64,000 nt of DNA from Billgrantia antri (GCF_019430905.1 NZ_JAHYCA010000007.1:186001-250000), one strand, 5' to 3'. Shown: positions 8,893-19,258, numbered from the stretch's first letter. The notes: generated by a model not told the origin, from the letters alone. Numbers and translations: made by a program.

Positions 8893-9993
8893 ATGACGAT
8901 TCAACACAAGATGATCGAGGCGCGACCGGCGCCCGGCAATACCATCGGCCCGGTGGCCTGGCTGCGGGCCAATCTGTTCAGCGGGCCGGTGAACACGATC
9001 TTCACCCTGCTGGGGCTCTATCTGCTCTACCTGCTGCTGACGCCTACGATCCAGTGGGCCTTCATCAATGCCGACTGGATCGGCACCAGCCGCGACGACT
9101 GTTCCCGTGAAGGCGCCTGTTGGGTCTTCGTCAATGCGCGTATCGGCCAGTTCATCTACGGCCTCTACCCGCGCGACGAACTCTGGCGGATCAACCTGAC
9201 CTTCGCCGTGTTCGCCGCCCTGATCGCCTGGCTGATGATCCCGCGGCTGCCGCTCAAGCGCTGGGTGGCGCTGGCCACCCTCGTGGCCTTCCCGGTGTTC
9301 GCCTACTTCATGCTCTACGGCGGGCATTTCGGCCTGCGGGTGGTGGAAACCCACCGCTGGGGCGGGCTGATGCTGACCCTGGTGCTGGCCGTGGTGGGGA
9401 TGGTCGGTGCGCTGCCGATCGGCATCCTGCTGGCACTCGGGCGACGCTCACAGATGCCCATCGTCAAGAGCTTCTGCGTGGTGTTCATCGAGTTCTGGCG
9501 CGGCGTGCCGCTGATCACGGTGCTGTTCATGGCCTCGGTGATGCTGCCGCTGTTCATGCCTACCGGGGTCAGCGTCGACCGCCTGATCCGGGCCTTCATC
9601 GGCATCACCCTGTTCCAGAGCGCCTATATGGCCGAGGTCATCCGCGGCGGGCTGCAGGCGATTCCCCGTGGCCAGGAGGAGGCGGCGGCGGCGCTGGGCA
9701 TGAGCTACTGGATGCGCATGGGCCTGATCGTGCTGCCCCAGGCGCTGAAGTTGATGATCCCCGGCATCGTCAACACCTTCATCTCGCTGTTCAAGGACAC
9801 CACCCTGGTAATGATCATCGGGCTGTTCGACCTGCTCGGCATCGTGCAGGCAGCGCTGTCGGATTCCCGCTGGCTGGGCTTCTCCCTGGAGGGCTACGTG
9901 TTCGCCGCGTTCATGTTCTGGATCTTCTGTTTCAGCATGTCGCGCTATAGCCAGTACCTCGAGCGGAAACTTCACACCGGCCATAAGAGATAG
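8893..9993 (+). CDS. aapM: Amino-acid ABC transporter permease AapM
   Basis: The 366-residue second inner-membrane permease of the Aap importer carries an extended N-terminal region with several spans and a periplasmic segment containing two cysteines ([10 protein letters not shown]). A standard BPD_transp_1 domain follows, with the EAA loop [25 protein letters not shown]. It would heterodimerise with AapQ and dock AapP. GGAG precedes its ATG at 7-base spacing. aapP starts 11 bases downstream. Confidence 0.93.
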   Translation: MTIQHKMIEARPAPGNTIGPVAWLRANLFSGPVNTIFTLLGLYLLYLLLTPTIQWAFINADWIGTSRDDCSREGACWVFVNARIGQFIYGLYPRDELWRINLTFAVFAALIAWLMIPRLPLKRWVALATLVAFPVFAYFMLYGGHFGLRVVETHRWGGLMLTLVLAVVGMVGALPIGILLALGRRSQMPIVKSFCVVFIEFWRGVPLITVLFMASVMLPLFMPTGVSVDRLIRAFIGITLFQSAYMAEVIRGGLQAIPRGQEEAAAALGMSYWMRMGLIVLPQALKLMIPGIVNTFISLFKDTTLVMIIGLFDLLGIVQAALSDSRWLGFSLEGYVFAAFMFWIFCFSMSRYSQYLERKLHTGHKR

Positions 9994-10004
9994 GAACTAG
10001 AACA

Positions 10005-10772
10005 ATGACTGAACAGGCAACCCAGGCCGGCGCGGAGACCCTGATGGTCGAGATGCGCGGCGTCAACAAGTGGTACGGCGACTTCCATGTACTGCGCGAC
10101 ATCAACCTAGAGGTCAAGCGGGGCGAGCGGATCGTCATCTGCGGGCCCTCGGGCTCGGGCAAGTCGACGCTGATCCGCTGCATCAACCATCTCGAGGAGC
10201 ACCAGGCCGGCGAGATCGTGGTCGGCGGCGTGCCGCTGACCCAGGACGTCAAGCGCATCGAGCAGATCCGCCGCAGCGTAGGCATGGTATTCCAGCACTT
10301 CAATCTCTTCCCGCACCTGACGGTACTGGAGAACTGCTGCCTCTCACCGATGTGGGTTCAGAAGAAGCCACGCCGCGAGGCGGAGCGGCTCGCCATGCAG
10401 TACCTGGAGCGGGTCAAGATCGCCGAGCAGGCGCGCAAGTATCCCGGCCAGCTCTCGGGCGGGCAGCAGCAGCGCGTGGCGATTGCCCGCTCGCTGTGCA
10501 TGCATCCCGACGTGATGCTGTTCGACGAGCCTACCTCGGCGCTCGACCCGGAGATGATCAAGGAGGTGCTCGACGTCATGGTGGAGCTGGCCAACGAGGG
10601 CATGACCATGCTCTGCGTGACCCACGAGATGGGCTTTGCCAAGACCGTGGCCGACCGCGTGATCTTCATGGACCAGGGCCAGATCATCGAGGAGAACGCC
10701 CCGGAGCCCTTCTTCAACAATCCGCAGTCCGAGCGGACGCAGCTCTTCCTCAGTCAGATCCTCGGTCACTGA
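10005..10772 (+). CDS. aapP: Amino-acid ABC transporter ATP-binding protein AapP
   Basis: The 255-residue GlnQ/AapP-type ATPase shows Walker [10 protein letters not shown] at 47-55, a Q-loop ([17 protein letters not shown]), the signature LSGGQQQR, Walker [14 protein letters not shown] and the H-loop VTHEM. It would energise uptake through AapQM. It is the last gene of the aapJQMP operon and is followed by a hairpin. Confidence 0.96.
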   Translation: MTEQATQAGAETLMVEMRGVNKWYGDFHVLRDINLEVKRGERIVICGPSGSGKSTLIRCINHLEEHQAGEIVVGGVPLTQDVKRIEQIRRSVGMVFQHFNLFPHLTVLENCCLSPMWVQKKPRREAERLAMQYLERVKIAEQARKYPGQLSGGQQQRVAIARSLCMHPDVMLFDEPTSALDPEMIKEVLDVMVELANEGMTMLCVTHEMGFAKTVADRVIFMDQGQIIEENAPEPFFNNPQSERTQLFLSQILGH

Positions 10773-10783
10773 GGTCTGGGCCC

Positions 10784-10819
10784 TGCGCGGCCGCCTCACT
10801 CTACGGGGCCGGCCGCGCA
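10784..10819 (+). terminator. Hairpin after aapP
   Basis: A 10-bp stem TGCGCGGCCG / CGGCCGCGCA encloses a 16-base loop and is followed by TTCCGTTT. It is in the right place to end the aap transcript before the convergent gene that follows. The T run is weak. Confidence 0.5.
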
Positions 10820-10840
10820 TTCCGTTTAGGCCCGGCTAGC

Positions 10841-11269
10841 TCAGAGGCTGCCCTGAGGCTTGAGAGGCTCGGCGGGCCGTGTCACGCGTGCGTTGCCGAG
10901 AACACTGGGCTCGGTTTCCACCGGGCGTGCCTCGCTGGTCCAGGCCGCTTGGCTGTCGTGCACCGCCGGGCGGCGCTCGAAGGAGCGGGTGACCATGTCG
11001 CCCGGGGCAAAACCGGTGCGGTTGGCGAGGTGATGCGGCAGCAGGCAGAGCTCGATCAGCAGGCGCAAAACGAGGGTCGCGGCCAGCCAGAGCCCGACTC
11101 CCAGCGCCAGGCTGGGCCAGGCCAGGTGCCATTCGACCGCGCCGAACCAAGGACTGCGCGGCAGCAGCCACAGCAGGGCGTAAGTCAGCAGGCCAGCCTG
11201 CAGACCGAAGTGAATCAGGAGCAGCACGCCCCGGGACATCGGGCGGCGGGGAAACAGGAACTGTCGCAT
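10841..11269 (-). CDS. Small two-span inner-membrane protein, unknown function
   Basis: The 142-residue protein has a short basic N-terminus, two hydrophobic segments (about residues 15-35 and 48-70), then a soluble, charged C-terminal half. The end of the second span (VLRLLIELCLLPHHLA) resembles the DUF4282-type arrangement of two spans with a conserved Arg-Glu pair, but the match is too weak to assert. It is convergent with aapP and about 110 bases from the histidine phosphatase gene on the same strand; an operon is possible. I assign no function. Confidence 0.65.
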   Translation of the reverse strand: MRQFLFPRRPMSRGVLLLIHFGLQAGLLTYALLWLLPRSPWFGAVEWHLAWPSLALGVGLWLAATLVLRLLIELCLLPHHLANRTGFAPGDMVTRSFERRPAVHDSQAAWTSEARPVETEPSVLGNARVTRPAEPLKPQGSL

Positions 11270-11381
11270 CGGGGTCCTCCCGTGGATGCTTCGCAGTACG
11301 ATGATGTGGCCGGCATCCCTGCCGGAAAGCCGATGCTACCCCAGAAGACGCCGAGCGTCAGCCGTCCTGTCGATGTCCCGA

Positions 11382-11972
11382 TCAATCGAGCACAGCGATG
11401 CCGGCCGGCAGCAGCGCTTCGCGGTCGCGATGCTCCGTCAGCAGGCGACCTTCGAGGGCGGTCAGCATGATCTGCAGCGGGTCGCCGTGGCTGACCAGCA
11501 GTACGGTCTCGCCCCGCAGTGCCTGCTCCAGCGAGGCGATCACGCCCTGCATGCGGGCGGCGACGCTGGCCACGCTCTCGACCCCGTATTCGCGGTGCTC
11601 GGGGCTGCGCGCATCATGGACCCAGACGTCACGATAGCGACTGTCCGCCGCGCCCTCGAGTTCGCCGAAGTCGCGCTCGCGCAGGCGCGGCTCGGCCTGC
11701 ATCTCGAGGCCGAAGTGAGCGGCCACTCGCCTGGCGGTTTGCGTGGTGCGCAGGAAGTCCGAGTGCAGAATGTGGGTAGGAGCCGGCCAGCGCCAGTCGG
11801 CGAGCAGCGCGTCCAGCTGCGCTTCGCCTTGCTCGGAGAGGCCATATTCCGCCAGACCCCGGGCCGGCGTGCTGATGATCAAGTGACGGGCATTGGCCTG
11901 GCTGTGGCCATGCCGCATCAGCAGGTAGCGGTTGTGGCGTTGGCCCAAAGCGGAGTGAAATCGGATTGACAT
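11382..11972 (-). CDS. Histidine phosphatase family protein
   Basis: The 196-residue protein belongs to the phosphoglycerate-mutase-like histidine phosphatase superfamily. The phospho-accepting histidine is in LLMRHGHSQA (RHG at 20-22), and the second catalytic histidine is in LLVSHGDPLQ near residue 160. The central Glu-containing block LRERDFGELEG is typical of cobC/gpmB-like phosphatases. It lacks a signal peptide and is probably cytoplasmic. The substrate is unknown. It is transcribed divergently from phnD. Confidence 0.85.
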   Translation of the reverse strand: MSIRFHSALGQRHNRYLLMRHGHSQANARHLIISTPARGLAEYGLSEQGEAQLDALLADWRWPAPTHILHSDFLRTTQTARRVAAHFGLEMQAEPRLRERDFGELEGAADSRYRDVWVHDARSPEHREYGVESVASVAARMQGVIASLEQALRGETVLLVSHGDPLQIMLTALEGRLLTEHRDREALLPAGIAVLD

Positions 11973-12129
11973 CGTGTTGGCATACTACCTAGATTGTTGG
12001 TTAGTTTCGTTTGCGATCATATGGGCCTTACCGTGTTCGCTTTCGAGCAGATGAGCGGCTTTCCTGGGCATTTTCGCTCCCGCCATCGCTGACAACAACA
12101 TAATGACAGTGATACAGAGAGACACGCCA

Positions 12130-13137
12130 ATGACAACTATCAGGACGTTCCGTCGTTCCCCCTTCGCCACGCTGGCCTTCACCTCACTGCTGCCGCTGCT
12201 TCTGCTGTTGCCCGCCCAGGCGCAGGCTCAGTCCGATTGCCAGCGCGGCGACCTGGACCAGATCTACTGTGACGAGGATGGCGACCTGGTGGCCGACCGT
12301 CCCAGCGACGAATCCGAATGGGTCGATCCCGATACGCTGATCTTCGCCTATACCCCGGTGGAGGATCCGGCCATCTACTCCGATATCTGGCAGCCCTTCA
12401 TCGACCACCTGAAGGAAGTGACCGGGCGCGACGTGCGCTTCTTCGCCGTGCAGTCCAACTCGGCGCAAGTCGAGGCCATGCGCAGCGGACGACTTCACAT
12501 CGCAGGCTTCTCAACCGGGCCGACGCCGTTTGCCGTCAACCTGGCGGGGGCGGTGCCTTTCGCCCTGATGGGCTCCGACGACGGCCAGTTCGGCTACACC
12601 CTGCAGGTCTACACCCACGTCGACTCCGACATCGAGGAGTTGGAGGATCTCAAGGGTAAGCGCATTGCGCACACCTCGCCGACCTCCAACTCCGGCAACC
12701 AGGCGCCGCGTGCCCTGTTTCCCGAGTTGGGGGTCGTACCCGAAGAGGACTACGAGGTGGTCTACTCCGGCAGCCACGATCAGTCGATGCTCGGCGTGGT
12801 CGCCCGCGACTACGATGCCGCCCCGGTGGCTTCCGAGGTGGTCGAGCGCATGGCCGCCCGTGGCCTCTACGATCCCGAGGAGGTGCGCATGATCTTCGAG
12901 TCGGATCGCTTCCCCACTACTTCGTATACCTATGCTCACAACCTGCACCCCGACCTGGTCGACAAGATCGAGGAGGCCTTCTTCTCCTTTGAGTTCGAGG
13001 GCACCGAGCTGGGCGACGAGTTCGAGGGTGTCGAGAAGTTCATCCCCATCAACTATCAGGAACACTGGAAGGTCATCCGTACCATCCAGAACGCCAACGG
13101 AGTCGAATACACTCCCGAGAACCTGGACCAGGAGTAA
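12130..13137 (+). CDS. phnD: PhnD-family phosphonate/phosphite-type ABC transporter binding protein
   Basis: The 335-residue protein has a signal peptide (residues 1-33, ending AQAQA). A short Cys/Asp-rich segment with C37, C47 and an acidic DEDGD loop at 48-52 follows, then a PhnD fold (LIFAYTPVEDPAIYSDIWQPF; GFSTGPTPFAVNLAGAVPF; HTSPTSNSGNQAPRALF). PhnD proteins bind phosphonates, phosphite or related anions. This member sits in a phnDCEE set with no C-P lyase or other phosphonate catabolic gene, so the ligand is open. I chose the second in-frame ATG, which has AGAGAG upstream; the first (12103) has no ribosome site. Confidence 0.85.
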   Translation: MTTIRTFRRSPFATLAFTSLLPLLLLLPAQAQAQSDCQRGDLDQIYCDEDGDLVADRPSDESEWVDPDTLIFAYTPVEDPAIYSDIWQPFIDHLKEVTGRDVRFFAVQSNSAQVEAMRSGRLHIAGFSTGPTPFAVNLAGAVPFALMGSDDGQFGYTLQVYTHVDSDIEELEDLKGKRIAHTSPTSNSGNQAPRALFPELGVVPEEDYEVVYSGSHDQSMLGVVARDYDAAPVASEVVERMAARGLYDPEEVRMIFESDRFPTTSYTYAHNLHPDLVDKIEEAFFSFEFEGTELGDEFEGVEKFIPINYQEHWKVIRTIQNANGVEYTPENLDQE

Positions 13138-13207
13138 GTCTGGTGAACTGCGTCGGGGCTCTCGGCATGGCCGGGGCCCCTCGTTCCTGGTGGTATGAGG
13201 GAGTGGC

Positions 13208-14014
13208 ATGCTGGAAATAACGCGACTGGTCAAGCGCTACGGCCGTGACAAGCCGGTACTGGAAGAGCTCGACCTGAAGGTAGAAGGAAGCAGCGTAGTG
13301 TCAATCGTCGGTGCCTCCGGTGCCGGCAAGAGTACCCTGCTGCGCTGCATCAACCGCCTGGTGGAGCCGACCTCGGGCTCGATCCGGCTCAACGGCACCG
13401 AGCTGGTCAACCTCAAAGGGCGCGAGTTGCGCCGGGCTCGACGCAAGATCGGCATGGTCTTCCAGGGCTTCAACCTGATCGACCGATTGACGGTGATGGA
13501 GAACGTGCTGGCTGGCCGACTCGGCTACGTCAATCTTTTCCAGGCCGTTACCCGGCGCTATCCCCAGAGCGACATCGAGCGTGCCTTCCAGCTGATGGAG
13601 CGGGTGGGCATCGCCCACTACGCCAACAAGCGTGCCGACGAACTCTCCGGCGGCGAGCGCCAGCGTGTCGGTGTGGTGCGGGCGCTGATGCAGGAGCCCG
13701 AGATCCTGCTCGCCGACGAGCCGACGGCCTCGCTCGATCCGCGCACCTCCGAGCAGATCATGAAACTGCTGCAGAGCCTGGCCAGTGAGCTCTCGCTGCC
13801 GGTATTGATCAATATCCACAATGTGGCCCAGGCCAAGGCCTATACCGAGCGCATCGTCGGACTACGCCATGGGAAAATGATCTTCGACGGCGTCCCGGCC
13901 GACTTCACCAAGGAGGCGCTGGACGCCATCTATGGCGGCATCGAAGCCGCTGAGGACGAGATCACCGCGGAGCCTGGCCGCTCGAGACAGGGAGTGGCGC
14001 ATGACTCCACCTGA
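13208..14014 (+). CDS. phnC: Phosphonate-type ABC transporter ATPase PhnC
   Basis: The 268-residue PhnC-family ATPase has Walker A GASGAGKST at 35-43, the PhnC-typical block MVFQGFNLIDRLTVMENVLAGRLG, signature LSGGERQRVGVVRAL and Walker B ILLADEPTASLDP. It powers import with the two PhnE permeases. phnD ends 70 bases upstream, and the first phnE overlaps its last 14 bases, indicating one co-translated operon. Confidence 0.95.
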   Translation: MLEITRLVKRYGRDKPVLEELDLKVEGSSVVSIVGASGAGKSTLLRCINRLVEPTSGSIRLNGTELVNLKGRELRRARRKIGMVFQGFNLIDRLTVMENVLAGRLGYVNLFQAVTRRYPQSDIERAFQLMERVGIAHYANKRADELSGGERQRVGVVRALMQEPEILLADEPTASLDPRTSEQIMKLLQSLASELSLPVLINIHNVAQAKAYTERIVGLRHGKMIFDGVPADFTKEALDAIYGGIEAAEDEITAEPGRSRQGVAHDST

Positions 14015-14810
14015 CCCTGTCGGTGCGCCGCGCACCTGGCGCAAGCCGCCCTTCATTGCCAGCCCGTTACTGCGCTATGGGCTGTGGCTGGCGATACTCG
14101 TCTATCTGGTGTGGGCGTTCGGCTCGCTGCCGTTCAACTGGGAGCGCATCAGCGAGGGCCTGCCGCGAGCGGCGCGTATCTTCGGCGGCGGCTTTCCGCC
14201 CAGCTTCGAGCGCAGCGAACTGCTGCTCACCGGCTTCAAGGAGAGCTTCCAGATCGCCATCCTGGCCACGCTGCTCGGCGTGGCGCTGTCGATTCCCTTT
14301 GCCGTGATGGCTGCCAAGAACGTGGCGCCCAAGCCCATCTACCTGCTCGGGCGCGCGGTGATCATCGTCTCGCGCAGCTTCCATCCGGTGATCGTCGCCA
14401 TCCTGTTCGTCGCCGCGGTGGGTTTCGGGCCCCTGGCCGGTATCCTCACCCTGACGATCTATTCGATCGGCTTCGTCGGCAAACTGCTGGCCGAGGAGAT
14501 CGAGGAGATCGACTGGGGCCAGGTCGAGGCGATGAAGGCCGCTGGCGCGGGCTACCTCGCCACCCTGGTCTACGCCGTATTCCCGCAGATCCTGCCGCGC
14601 CAGGTAGGGCTCTCCATGTACCAGCTCGACAGTAACCTGCGCGCTTCGGCGGTGGTCGGCATCGTCGGTGCCGGCGGCATTGGCGGCACCTTGATGAACG
14701 CCTTCGGGCGTTACGACTACGATTTTGCCTTTGCCATCCTGCTCACGATCATTGCGGTGATTCTGGTCAGTGAAGGCATCAGCGGCTGGGTGAGGAAGAA
14801 GATATGGTAG
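14001..14810 (+). CDS. phnE: Phosphonate-type ABC transporter permease PhnE (first copy)
   Basis: The 269-residue inner-membrane permease has about six spans and the BPD_transp_1 EAA loop (VEAMKAAGAGYLATLVYAVFPQI). A long periplasmic stretch after the first span (FERSELLLTGFKESFQ) is usual in PhnE. The start is the ATG preceded by GGGAG within phnC; longer in-frame starts would overlap phnC more. The second phnE overlaps its end by 7 bases. The two permeases probably form a heterodimer. Confidence 0.92.
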   Translation: MTPPDPVGAPRTWRKPPFIASPLLRYGLWLAILVYLVWAFGSLPFNWERISEGLPRAARIFGGGFPPSFERSELLLTGFKESFQIAILATLLGVALSIPFAVMAAKNVAPKPIYLLGRAVIIVSRSFHPVIVAILFVAAVGFGPLAGILTLTIYSIGFVGKLLAEEIEEIDWGQVEAMKAAGAGYLATLVYAVFPQILPRQVGLSMYQLDSNLRASAVVGIVGAGGIGGTLMNAFGRYDYDFAFAILLTIIAVILVSEGISGWVRKKIW

Positions 14811-15613
14811 ATCGTGCCGGCGCCTTGGCCGACCGCGTGTGGCGACGCTATGACCGCAAACAGCGCATGATCCGCTACGCCGTGCTGTTGGCCACCGTGA
14901 TGGTGGTCTACTGGGCGGTGCGCGACATCGATATCTTCTGGCCCTGGGTGTGGGACGCGCCCAACCAGATATCGAGCCTCGGTGCGCGCATGTGGCCGCC
15001 CGACCCCTCGCGTTTGGCGGCGATCGTCAATGCGCTGCTCGAGACGGTGCACATCGCCACGCTGGCCACCGCGCTGACGATCTTCATTGCGCTGCCGGTC
15101 TCCTACATTGCCGCCCAGAACACCACTCCCAACCGTGCCTGCCTGTGGCTGGGCCGCTTCATCCTGGTCGCCAGCCGCTCGGTGAACACCATCATCTGGG
15201 CACTGCTGTTCGTGGCAATCTTCGGCCCGGGAGTACTGGCCGGAATACTCGCCATCATGTTTCGCTCGGTGGGCTTCATCGGCAAGCTGATGGGCGAAGC
15301 GATCGAAGAGATCGACCGCCGCCCGGTGGAGGCCATGGAGGCCACCGGTGCGTCCAAGGCCAAGGTGATCGCCTATGCCATCGTGCCGCAGGTGATGCCG
15401 GCCTTCTTTGCCATCGTCATCCTGCGCTGGGACATCAACATTCGCGAATCGACGGTGCTGGGCCTGGTCGGCGCCGGCGGCATCGGGGTGATCCTGCAGG
15501 GTGCCATCGACACCTTCGCCTGGCCCACGGTAGCCACCATCCTGATCGCCATCGTGGTGCTCGTCTTGATCGGCGAGGCGGTGACCGGCCTGCTGCGGGG
15601 CAAGGTGCTGTAA
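14804..15613 (+). CDS. phnE: Phosphonate-type ABC transporter permease PhnE (second copy)
   Basis: This second 269-residue PhnE-family permease is clearly divergent from its neighbour, but shares the EAA loop (VEAMEATGASKAKVIAYAIVPQV) and the closing pattern WDINIRESTVLGLVGAGGIG. Translation is coupled to the first permease by a 7-base overlap. A phnCDEE layout with two permease genes is a known variant of the usual phnCDE. There is no transporter-linked enzyme after it, so nothing here indicates what happens to the imported compound. Confidence 0.92.
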   Translation: MVDRAGALADRVWRRYDRKQRMIRYAVLLATVMVVYWAVRDIDIFWPWVWDAPNQISSLGARMWPPDPSRLAAIVNALLETVHIATLATALTIFIALPVSYIAAQNTTPNRACLWLGRFILVASRSVNTIIWALLFVAIFGPGVLAGILAIMFRSVGFIGKLMGEAIEEIDRRPVEAMEATGASKAKVIAYAIVPQVMPAFFAIVILRWDINIRESTVLGLVGAGGIGVILQGAIDTFAWPTVATILIAIVVLVLIGEAVTGLLRGKVL

Positions 15614-15708
15614 CCGGTTGACCCTTGAGAGTCTGCTTGCCATTTTGGAGATAGAGAGTCCGCAACGGGAAGGCGGGCTTTGACTTCAACCCGACTCAAG
15701 GAGAGGCT

Positions 15709-16137
15709 ATGACAACGTATATCGTGGTGGCCGATGCGGCGCGGGCTCGCGTGTTTACACGCGATGCGCTCAAGCTGGAGGAGAAAGAGAGTCTGGTACA
15801 CGCCGAAGGGCGGCTGCACGAGGGAGACTTGGTGACGGGCGCCACGGGCGCCATGGATGAATCGACCTCTCAGACCCGGCGCTCCAGTCGGGGAGACAGC
15901 GTGGCTCTGGATCACGAAGCCGAGATCTTCGCCAAGCAGATCGCCGAGCGCATCTACAAGGCCCGGGTCGACAACAGCATGGACAAGTTGATCCTGGTGG
16001 CACCGCCACGCTTCCTGGGTGTGCTGCGCGACAAGCTCGACGGTCCGACCAGCAAGCTGGTTATCCATACCCTGGACAAGGACCTGTCCAAGGCGCCGCT
16101 AAACGACATCCAGCAGGCTGTCAGCGATATGCGCTGA
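15709..16137 (+). CDS. Host-attachment (AtsE-like) family protein
   Basis: The 142-residue protein begins [19 protein letters not shown] and contains [17 protein letters not shown], the two signature blocks of the Host_attach family. The family is related to the Rossmann-like release-factor/baeRF domains and is named from Agrobacterium AtsE, needed for plant attachment. In most bacteria its role is unknown. There is no signal peptide, so the product is probably cytoplasmic. AGGAGAGG lies directly upstream of the ATG. It stands alone between the phn operon and a chemoreceptor gene. Confidence 0.85.
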   Translation: MTTYIVVADAARARVFTRDALKLEEKESLVHAEGRLHEGDLVTGATGAMDESTSQTRRSSRGDSVALDHEAEIFAKQIAERIYKARVDNSMDKLILVAPPRFLGVLRDKLDGPTSKLVIHTLDKDLSKAPLNDIQQAVSDMR

Positions 16138-16250
16138 TCCCATCCATCCTCAAACTTTCGTCTCAAGATGGGGGCGTTCTTGCCGATAAGAGAGCCATGA
16201 AAGCGAAGTTTTCTTCGCGATTACCGGCTTCTATTTCAGCGAGAGCGCCC

Positions 16251-18317
16251 ATGCACCTCAAATCGATCCGCCAGTTCGTTGTCCTGCTGGCCGGCCCCTG
16301 CCTGTTGGCCGTGGTCGTGGCCCTGGTCCTCTACGGCCTGTTCTCCTCGGCGCGTACCCAGCAGACCGTCGAGGCCCATACCCGAGAGCTGCTCGAGGGA
16401 GCGATCGACGAACGCCTGGCGGTACTGGCCGATGCCGAGGCCGGACGCATTCAGCGTGAACTCGAGCATGCGCTGACGCTGGCGACTCAGTTGGCCGACA
16501 CCAATGCGCTGATGGGGCAGCAGGATGCCAGCGGCCGCCGCTCCCTCTCGCTGAGCCGTCGCGAACTCTCCAACCTGGTGCGCCAGACCGTCGTCGAGAA
16601 CCCATCGCTGCTGGATGCCTTCATCGGCTGGGAGCCCGACGCCTTCGGCCGCGACGCGCTGTATGCCGACCTTGGCGAAAGCGATGGCTACGATGGCAGC
16701 GGCCGCTTCATGCCCTGGTGGTATCGTAGCGGCGACGGTGAGGTCGAGGTGCTGCCGCTGGGTGGGACCATGGAGAGCACCGCGGTGCTCGCCAGCGGCG
16801 TACGTGAAGGCGAGTACTATCTCTGCCCGCGCGAGACCCTGGCCCCCTGCATCATCGACCCGGCGCCCTACGAGTATGGCGACGAGACGCTGCTGGTCAC
16901 GTCGTTCAATGTGCCGATTCTGGTCGACGGCGAGTTTCGCGGCGTTGCCGGGGTCGACCTGGCGCTCGACTTCATCCAGGCGCTGCTGCTCGAGGCCAAT
17001 CAGTCGCTCTACGGTGGGGCGGGCGAGATGGCGCTGATCGCGGGGCGCGGCGGCCTGGTGGCGCATACCGCCGATGCCGAGCGGCTCGGCGCAGCGGCGA
17101 GCGAGGCATTCGATGGCGATGTGCTCGCCGCCATCGAGCAGGCGCGCACGGAGGGTGTGAGCGTGAGTCTGGTGCGCGAGGGCCTGCTCGAACGCTACCA
17201 GCCTTTCACTATCGGCGATAGCGACGCGCCCTGGACGCTGCTGATCCGCCTGCCCGAGGAGGCCGTCATGGCAGAGCTTGCGACCCTGCAGGAGGTGCTG
17301 GGTGAGCAGCGTCGCGCCGATACCCTGGGCATGGCGCTGGTCGGCCTGTTACTGGCGGCGCTGGGACTCGCCGCGCTGTGGTGGGTCGGCACCCGGGTCT
17401 CGCGGCCGCTGCGGTTGCTGGCCGAGCGCATGCGTGAGATCGCCAGTGGCGATGGCGATCTGACCCAGCGACTGCCGGTGCGTGGGCGCGACGAGAGTGC
17501 CGAACTCGCCACCCAGTTCAACGCCTTCGTCGACAAGATCCACGACGTGCTGCTCGACGTGCGTGACAGCAGCGAGTCGGTGCGCGTGGCGGCCAGCGAA
17601 ATCGCCAGCGGCGGCGAGGACCTGTCACGGCGCACCGAGCAGGCCGCCGCCAGCCTGCAGCAGACCTCGGCCTCGATGGAGGAGATCTCCGCCACCGTCG
17701 AACACACCTCGACGTCCTCGCGCGAGGCCAACGGCCTGTCGAAAACGGCCTCCGAGGTCGCTCAGCGTTCGGGGGAGACGGTCGGCCAAGTGGTGGATAC
17801 CATGGACGAGATCAGCCGCTCGTCGGAGCAGATCGGCGAAATCGTCAAGGTCATCGACGGCATCGCCTTCCAGACCAACCTGCTGGCGCTCAATGCCTCG
17901 GTCGAGGCTGCACGGGCCGGCGAGCATGGCCGCGGCTTTGCCGTGGTGGCCGGTGAGGTTCGCCAGCTCGCCACGCGCAGCGCCGAGGCCTCGCGTGACA
18001 TCCGCGCACTGATCGATGCCTCGACCCAGCGTGTCGCCAACGGCGCCGAGCTGGTGGGTCGCGCCGGCGAGAGCATGCACGAACTGGTGGCCAGCGTGAA
18101 CCGGGTGGCGCATATGCTCGGTGAGATCAGCATGGCCGCCGCCGAGCAGAGCGATGGCATCGGCCAGGTCAGTGTGGCGGTGGCCGACCTCGACCGCATG
18201 ACCCAGCAGAACGCGGCGCTGGTGGAGGAATCGACCACCGCCGCCGAGCAGCTCAGCGAGCAGGCCGATCGCCTGGCCAGGGTCGTGGGCGGCTTTCGCT
18301 TGAGCGAACGCCGCTAG
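16251..18317 (+). CDS. Methyl-accepting chemotaxis protein with dCache-type sensor
   Basis: The 688-residue transmembrane chemoreceptor has a first span at about residues 10-30, a periplasmic dCache_1-like sensor of about 290 residues ([39 protein letters not shown]), a second span near 365-385, a HAMP domain, and a signalling domain with the conserved hairpin tip [20 protein letters not shown]. dCache sensors often bind amino acids, amines or organic acids; the ligand is not evident. I chose ATG 16251, with GAGAG 5 bases upstream and the membrane span close to the N-terminus. ATG 16197 would add 18 residues but has a poorly spaced site. No che genes are nearby. Confidence 0.92.
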   Translation: MHLKSIRQFVVLLAGPCLLAVVVALVLYGLFSSARTQQTVEAHTRELLEGAIDERLAVLADAEAGRIQRELEHALTLATQLADTNALMGQQDASGRRSLSLSRRELSNLVRQTVVENPSLLDAFIGWEPDAFGRDALYADLGESDGYDGSGRFMPWWYRSGDGEVEVLPLGGTMESTAVLASGVREGEYYLCPRETLAPCIIDPAPYEYGDETLLVTSFNVPILVDGEFRGVAGVDLALDFIQALLLEANQSLYGGAGEMALIAGRGGLVAHTADAERLGAAASEAFDGDVLAAIEQARTEGVSVSLVREGLLERYQPFTIGDSDAPWTLLIRLPEEAVMAELATLQEVLGEQRRADTLGMALVGLLLAALGLAALWWVGTRVSRPLRLLAERMREIASGDGDLTQRLPVRGRDESAELATQFNAFVDKIHDVLLDVRDSSESVRVAASEIASGGEDLSRRTEQAAASLQQTSASMEEISATVEHTSTSSREANGLSKTASEVAQRSGETVGQVVDTMDEISRSSEQIGEIVKVIDGIAFQTNLLALNASVEAARAGEHGRGFAVVAGEVRQLATRSAEASRDIRALIDASTQRVANGAELVGRAGESMHELVASVNRVAHMLGEISMAAAEQSDGIGQVSVAVADLDRMTQQNAALVEESTTAAEQLSEQADRLARVVGGFRLSERR

Positions 18318-18331
18318 CGGCGACAAGGGCG

Positions 18332-19258
18332 TCAGGATACCGGCGGCAGGTCGATCTCGTCGCTGCGCCTGACGCCTTCGGTCATTTGCCGACACAGGCG
18401 CAAGAACTCGCGCATGCCGGTGGCCAGGTACTTGTGACGGTGCCAGATGAAGGCGAACTGACGGCTCAGGTCGAGCTCCGGCGTGGCAATCGGCACCAGG
18501 CTGCCGCGGCGGAAGGCGTCGCGCAGCGCCAGCTTCGACACGCAACCGATGCCGAGCCCCGACTCCACCGCCCGCTTGATGCCCTCGGTATGTTCCAGCT
18601 CAAGTAGGGTGTTGAAGCGTCCGCGTCGGTGACGCGCGGCCTGTTCCAGCGTCATGCGCGTGCCCGAGCCCTGCTCGCGCATGATCCACGCCTCACGCAG
18701 CAGGCGGTCGAGCTCCACCGGTCCCTGTCCTGCCAGCGGATGGCGCGGCGAACAGAACACCGACAGCTCGTCCTCCACCCAGGGCTGGGTAATGACGTCC
18801 TCCTCCTCGCAGTGCCCCTCGATGAGCCCCAGATCGAGCTCGTGCTGGCGCACGCGGTCGACGATTTCCCGCGTGTTGCGCACTGCAAGCCGCACTCGGC
18901 TGCCCGGGTGACGCTGCATGAAGTCGCTGATCAGCAGCGTCGCCAAGTAATTGCCGATGGTCAGAGTGGCGCCCACGTCGAGCGAGCCGATGCCCTGCTG
19001 GCCGTGCAGGATCTCCTCGATTTCGTCAGCACGGTCGAGCAGTGCCACCGCCTTGGGCAGCAGCTGGAAGCCTAGTGCATTGAGCCGCAGCCGCTTGCCG
19101 ACGCGGTCGAGCAGCTGGCAGTCGAACTGGCGCTCGAGTTCGGCCAGGGCGGTGCTGGTGGCCGACTGCGATAGGGAGAGGGCGCGCGCGGCACGCGAGA
19201 CGCTCTCGTGCTGGGCGACGGCGACGAAGACCTCGAGCTGGCGCAGGGTGAAGTGCAT
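18332..19258 (-). CDS. finR: LysR-type regulator divergent from fpr (FinR-like)
   Basis: The 308-residue LysR regulator has an N-terminal winged helix (FTLRQLEVFVAVAQHESVSRAARALSLSQSATSTALAELE) and a C-terminal substrate-binding domain. It is divergent from fpr, matching the finR-fpr arrangement known in Pseudomonas, where FinR activates the ferredoxin-NADP reductase gene under superoxide or related stress. The shared intergenic region contains a perfect palindrome placed as expected for a LysR activator. The symbol rests on synteny plus family. Its 3' end is 14 bases from the convergent chemoreceptor gene. Confidence 0.8.
   Translation of the reverse strand: MHFTLRQLEVFVAVAQHESVSRAARALSLSQSATSTALAELERQFDCQLLDRVGKRLRLNALGFQLLPKAVALLDRADEIEEILHGQQGIGSLDVGATLTIGNYLATLLISDFMQRHPGSRVRLAVRNTREIVDRVRQHELDLGLIEGHCEEEDVITQPWVEDELSVFCSPRHPLAGQGPVELDRLLREAWIMREQGSGTRMTLEQAARHRRGRFNTLLELEHTEGIKRAVESGLGIGCVSKLALRDAFRRGSLVPIATPELDLSRQFAFIWHRHKYLATGMREFLRLCRQMTEGVRRSDEIDLPPVS

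Noticed and set aside
12090..12120. Possible Pho box upstream of phnD
   Set aside because: One CTGTCAT half on the minus strand is followed by a poor second half (4 of 7), and it lies too close to the start codon to act as an activator site.
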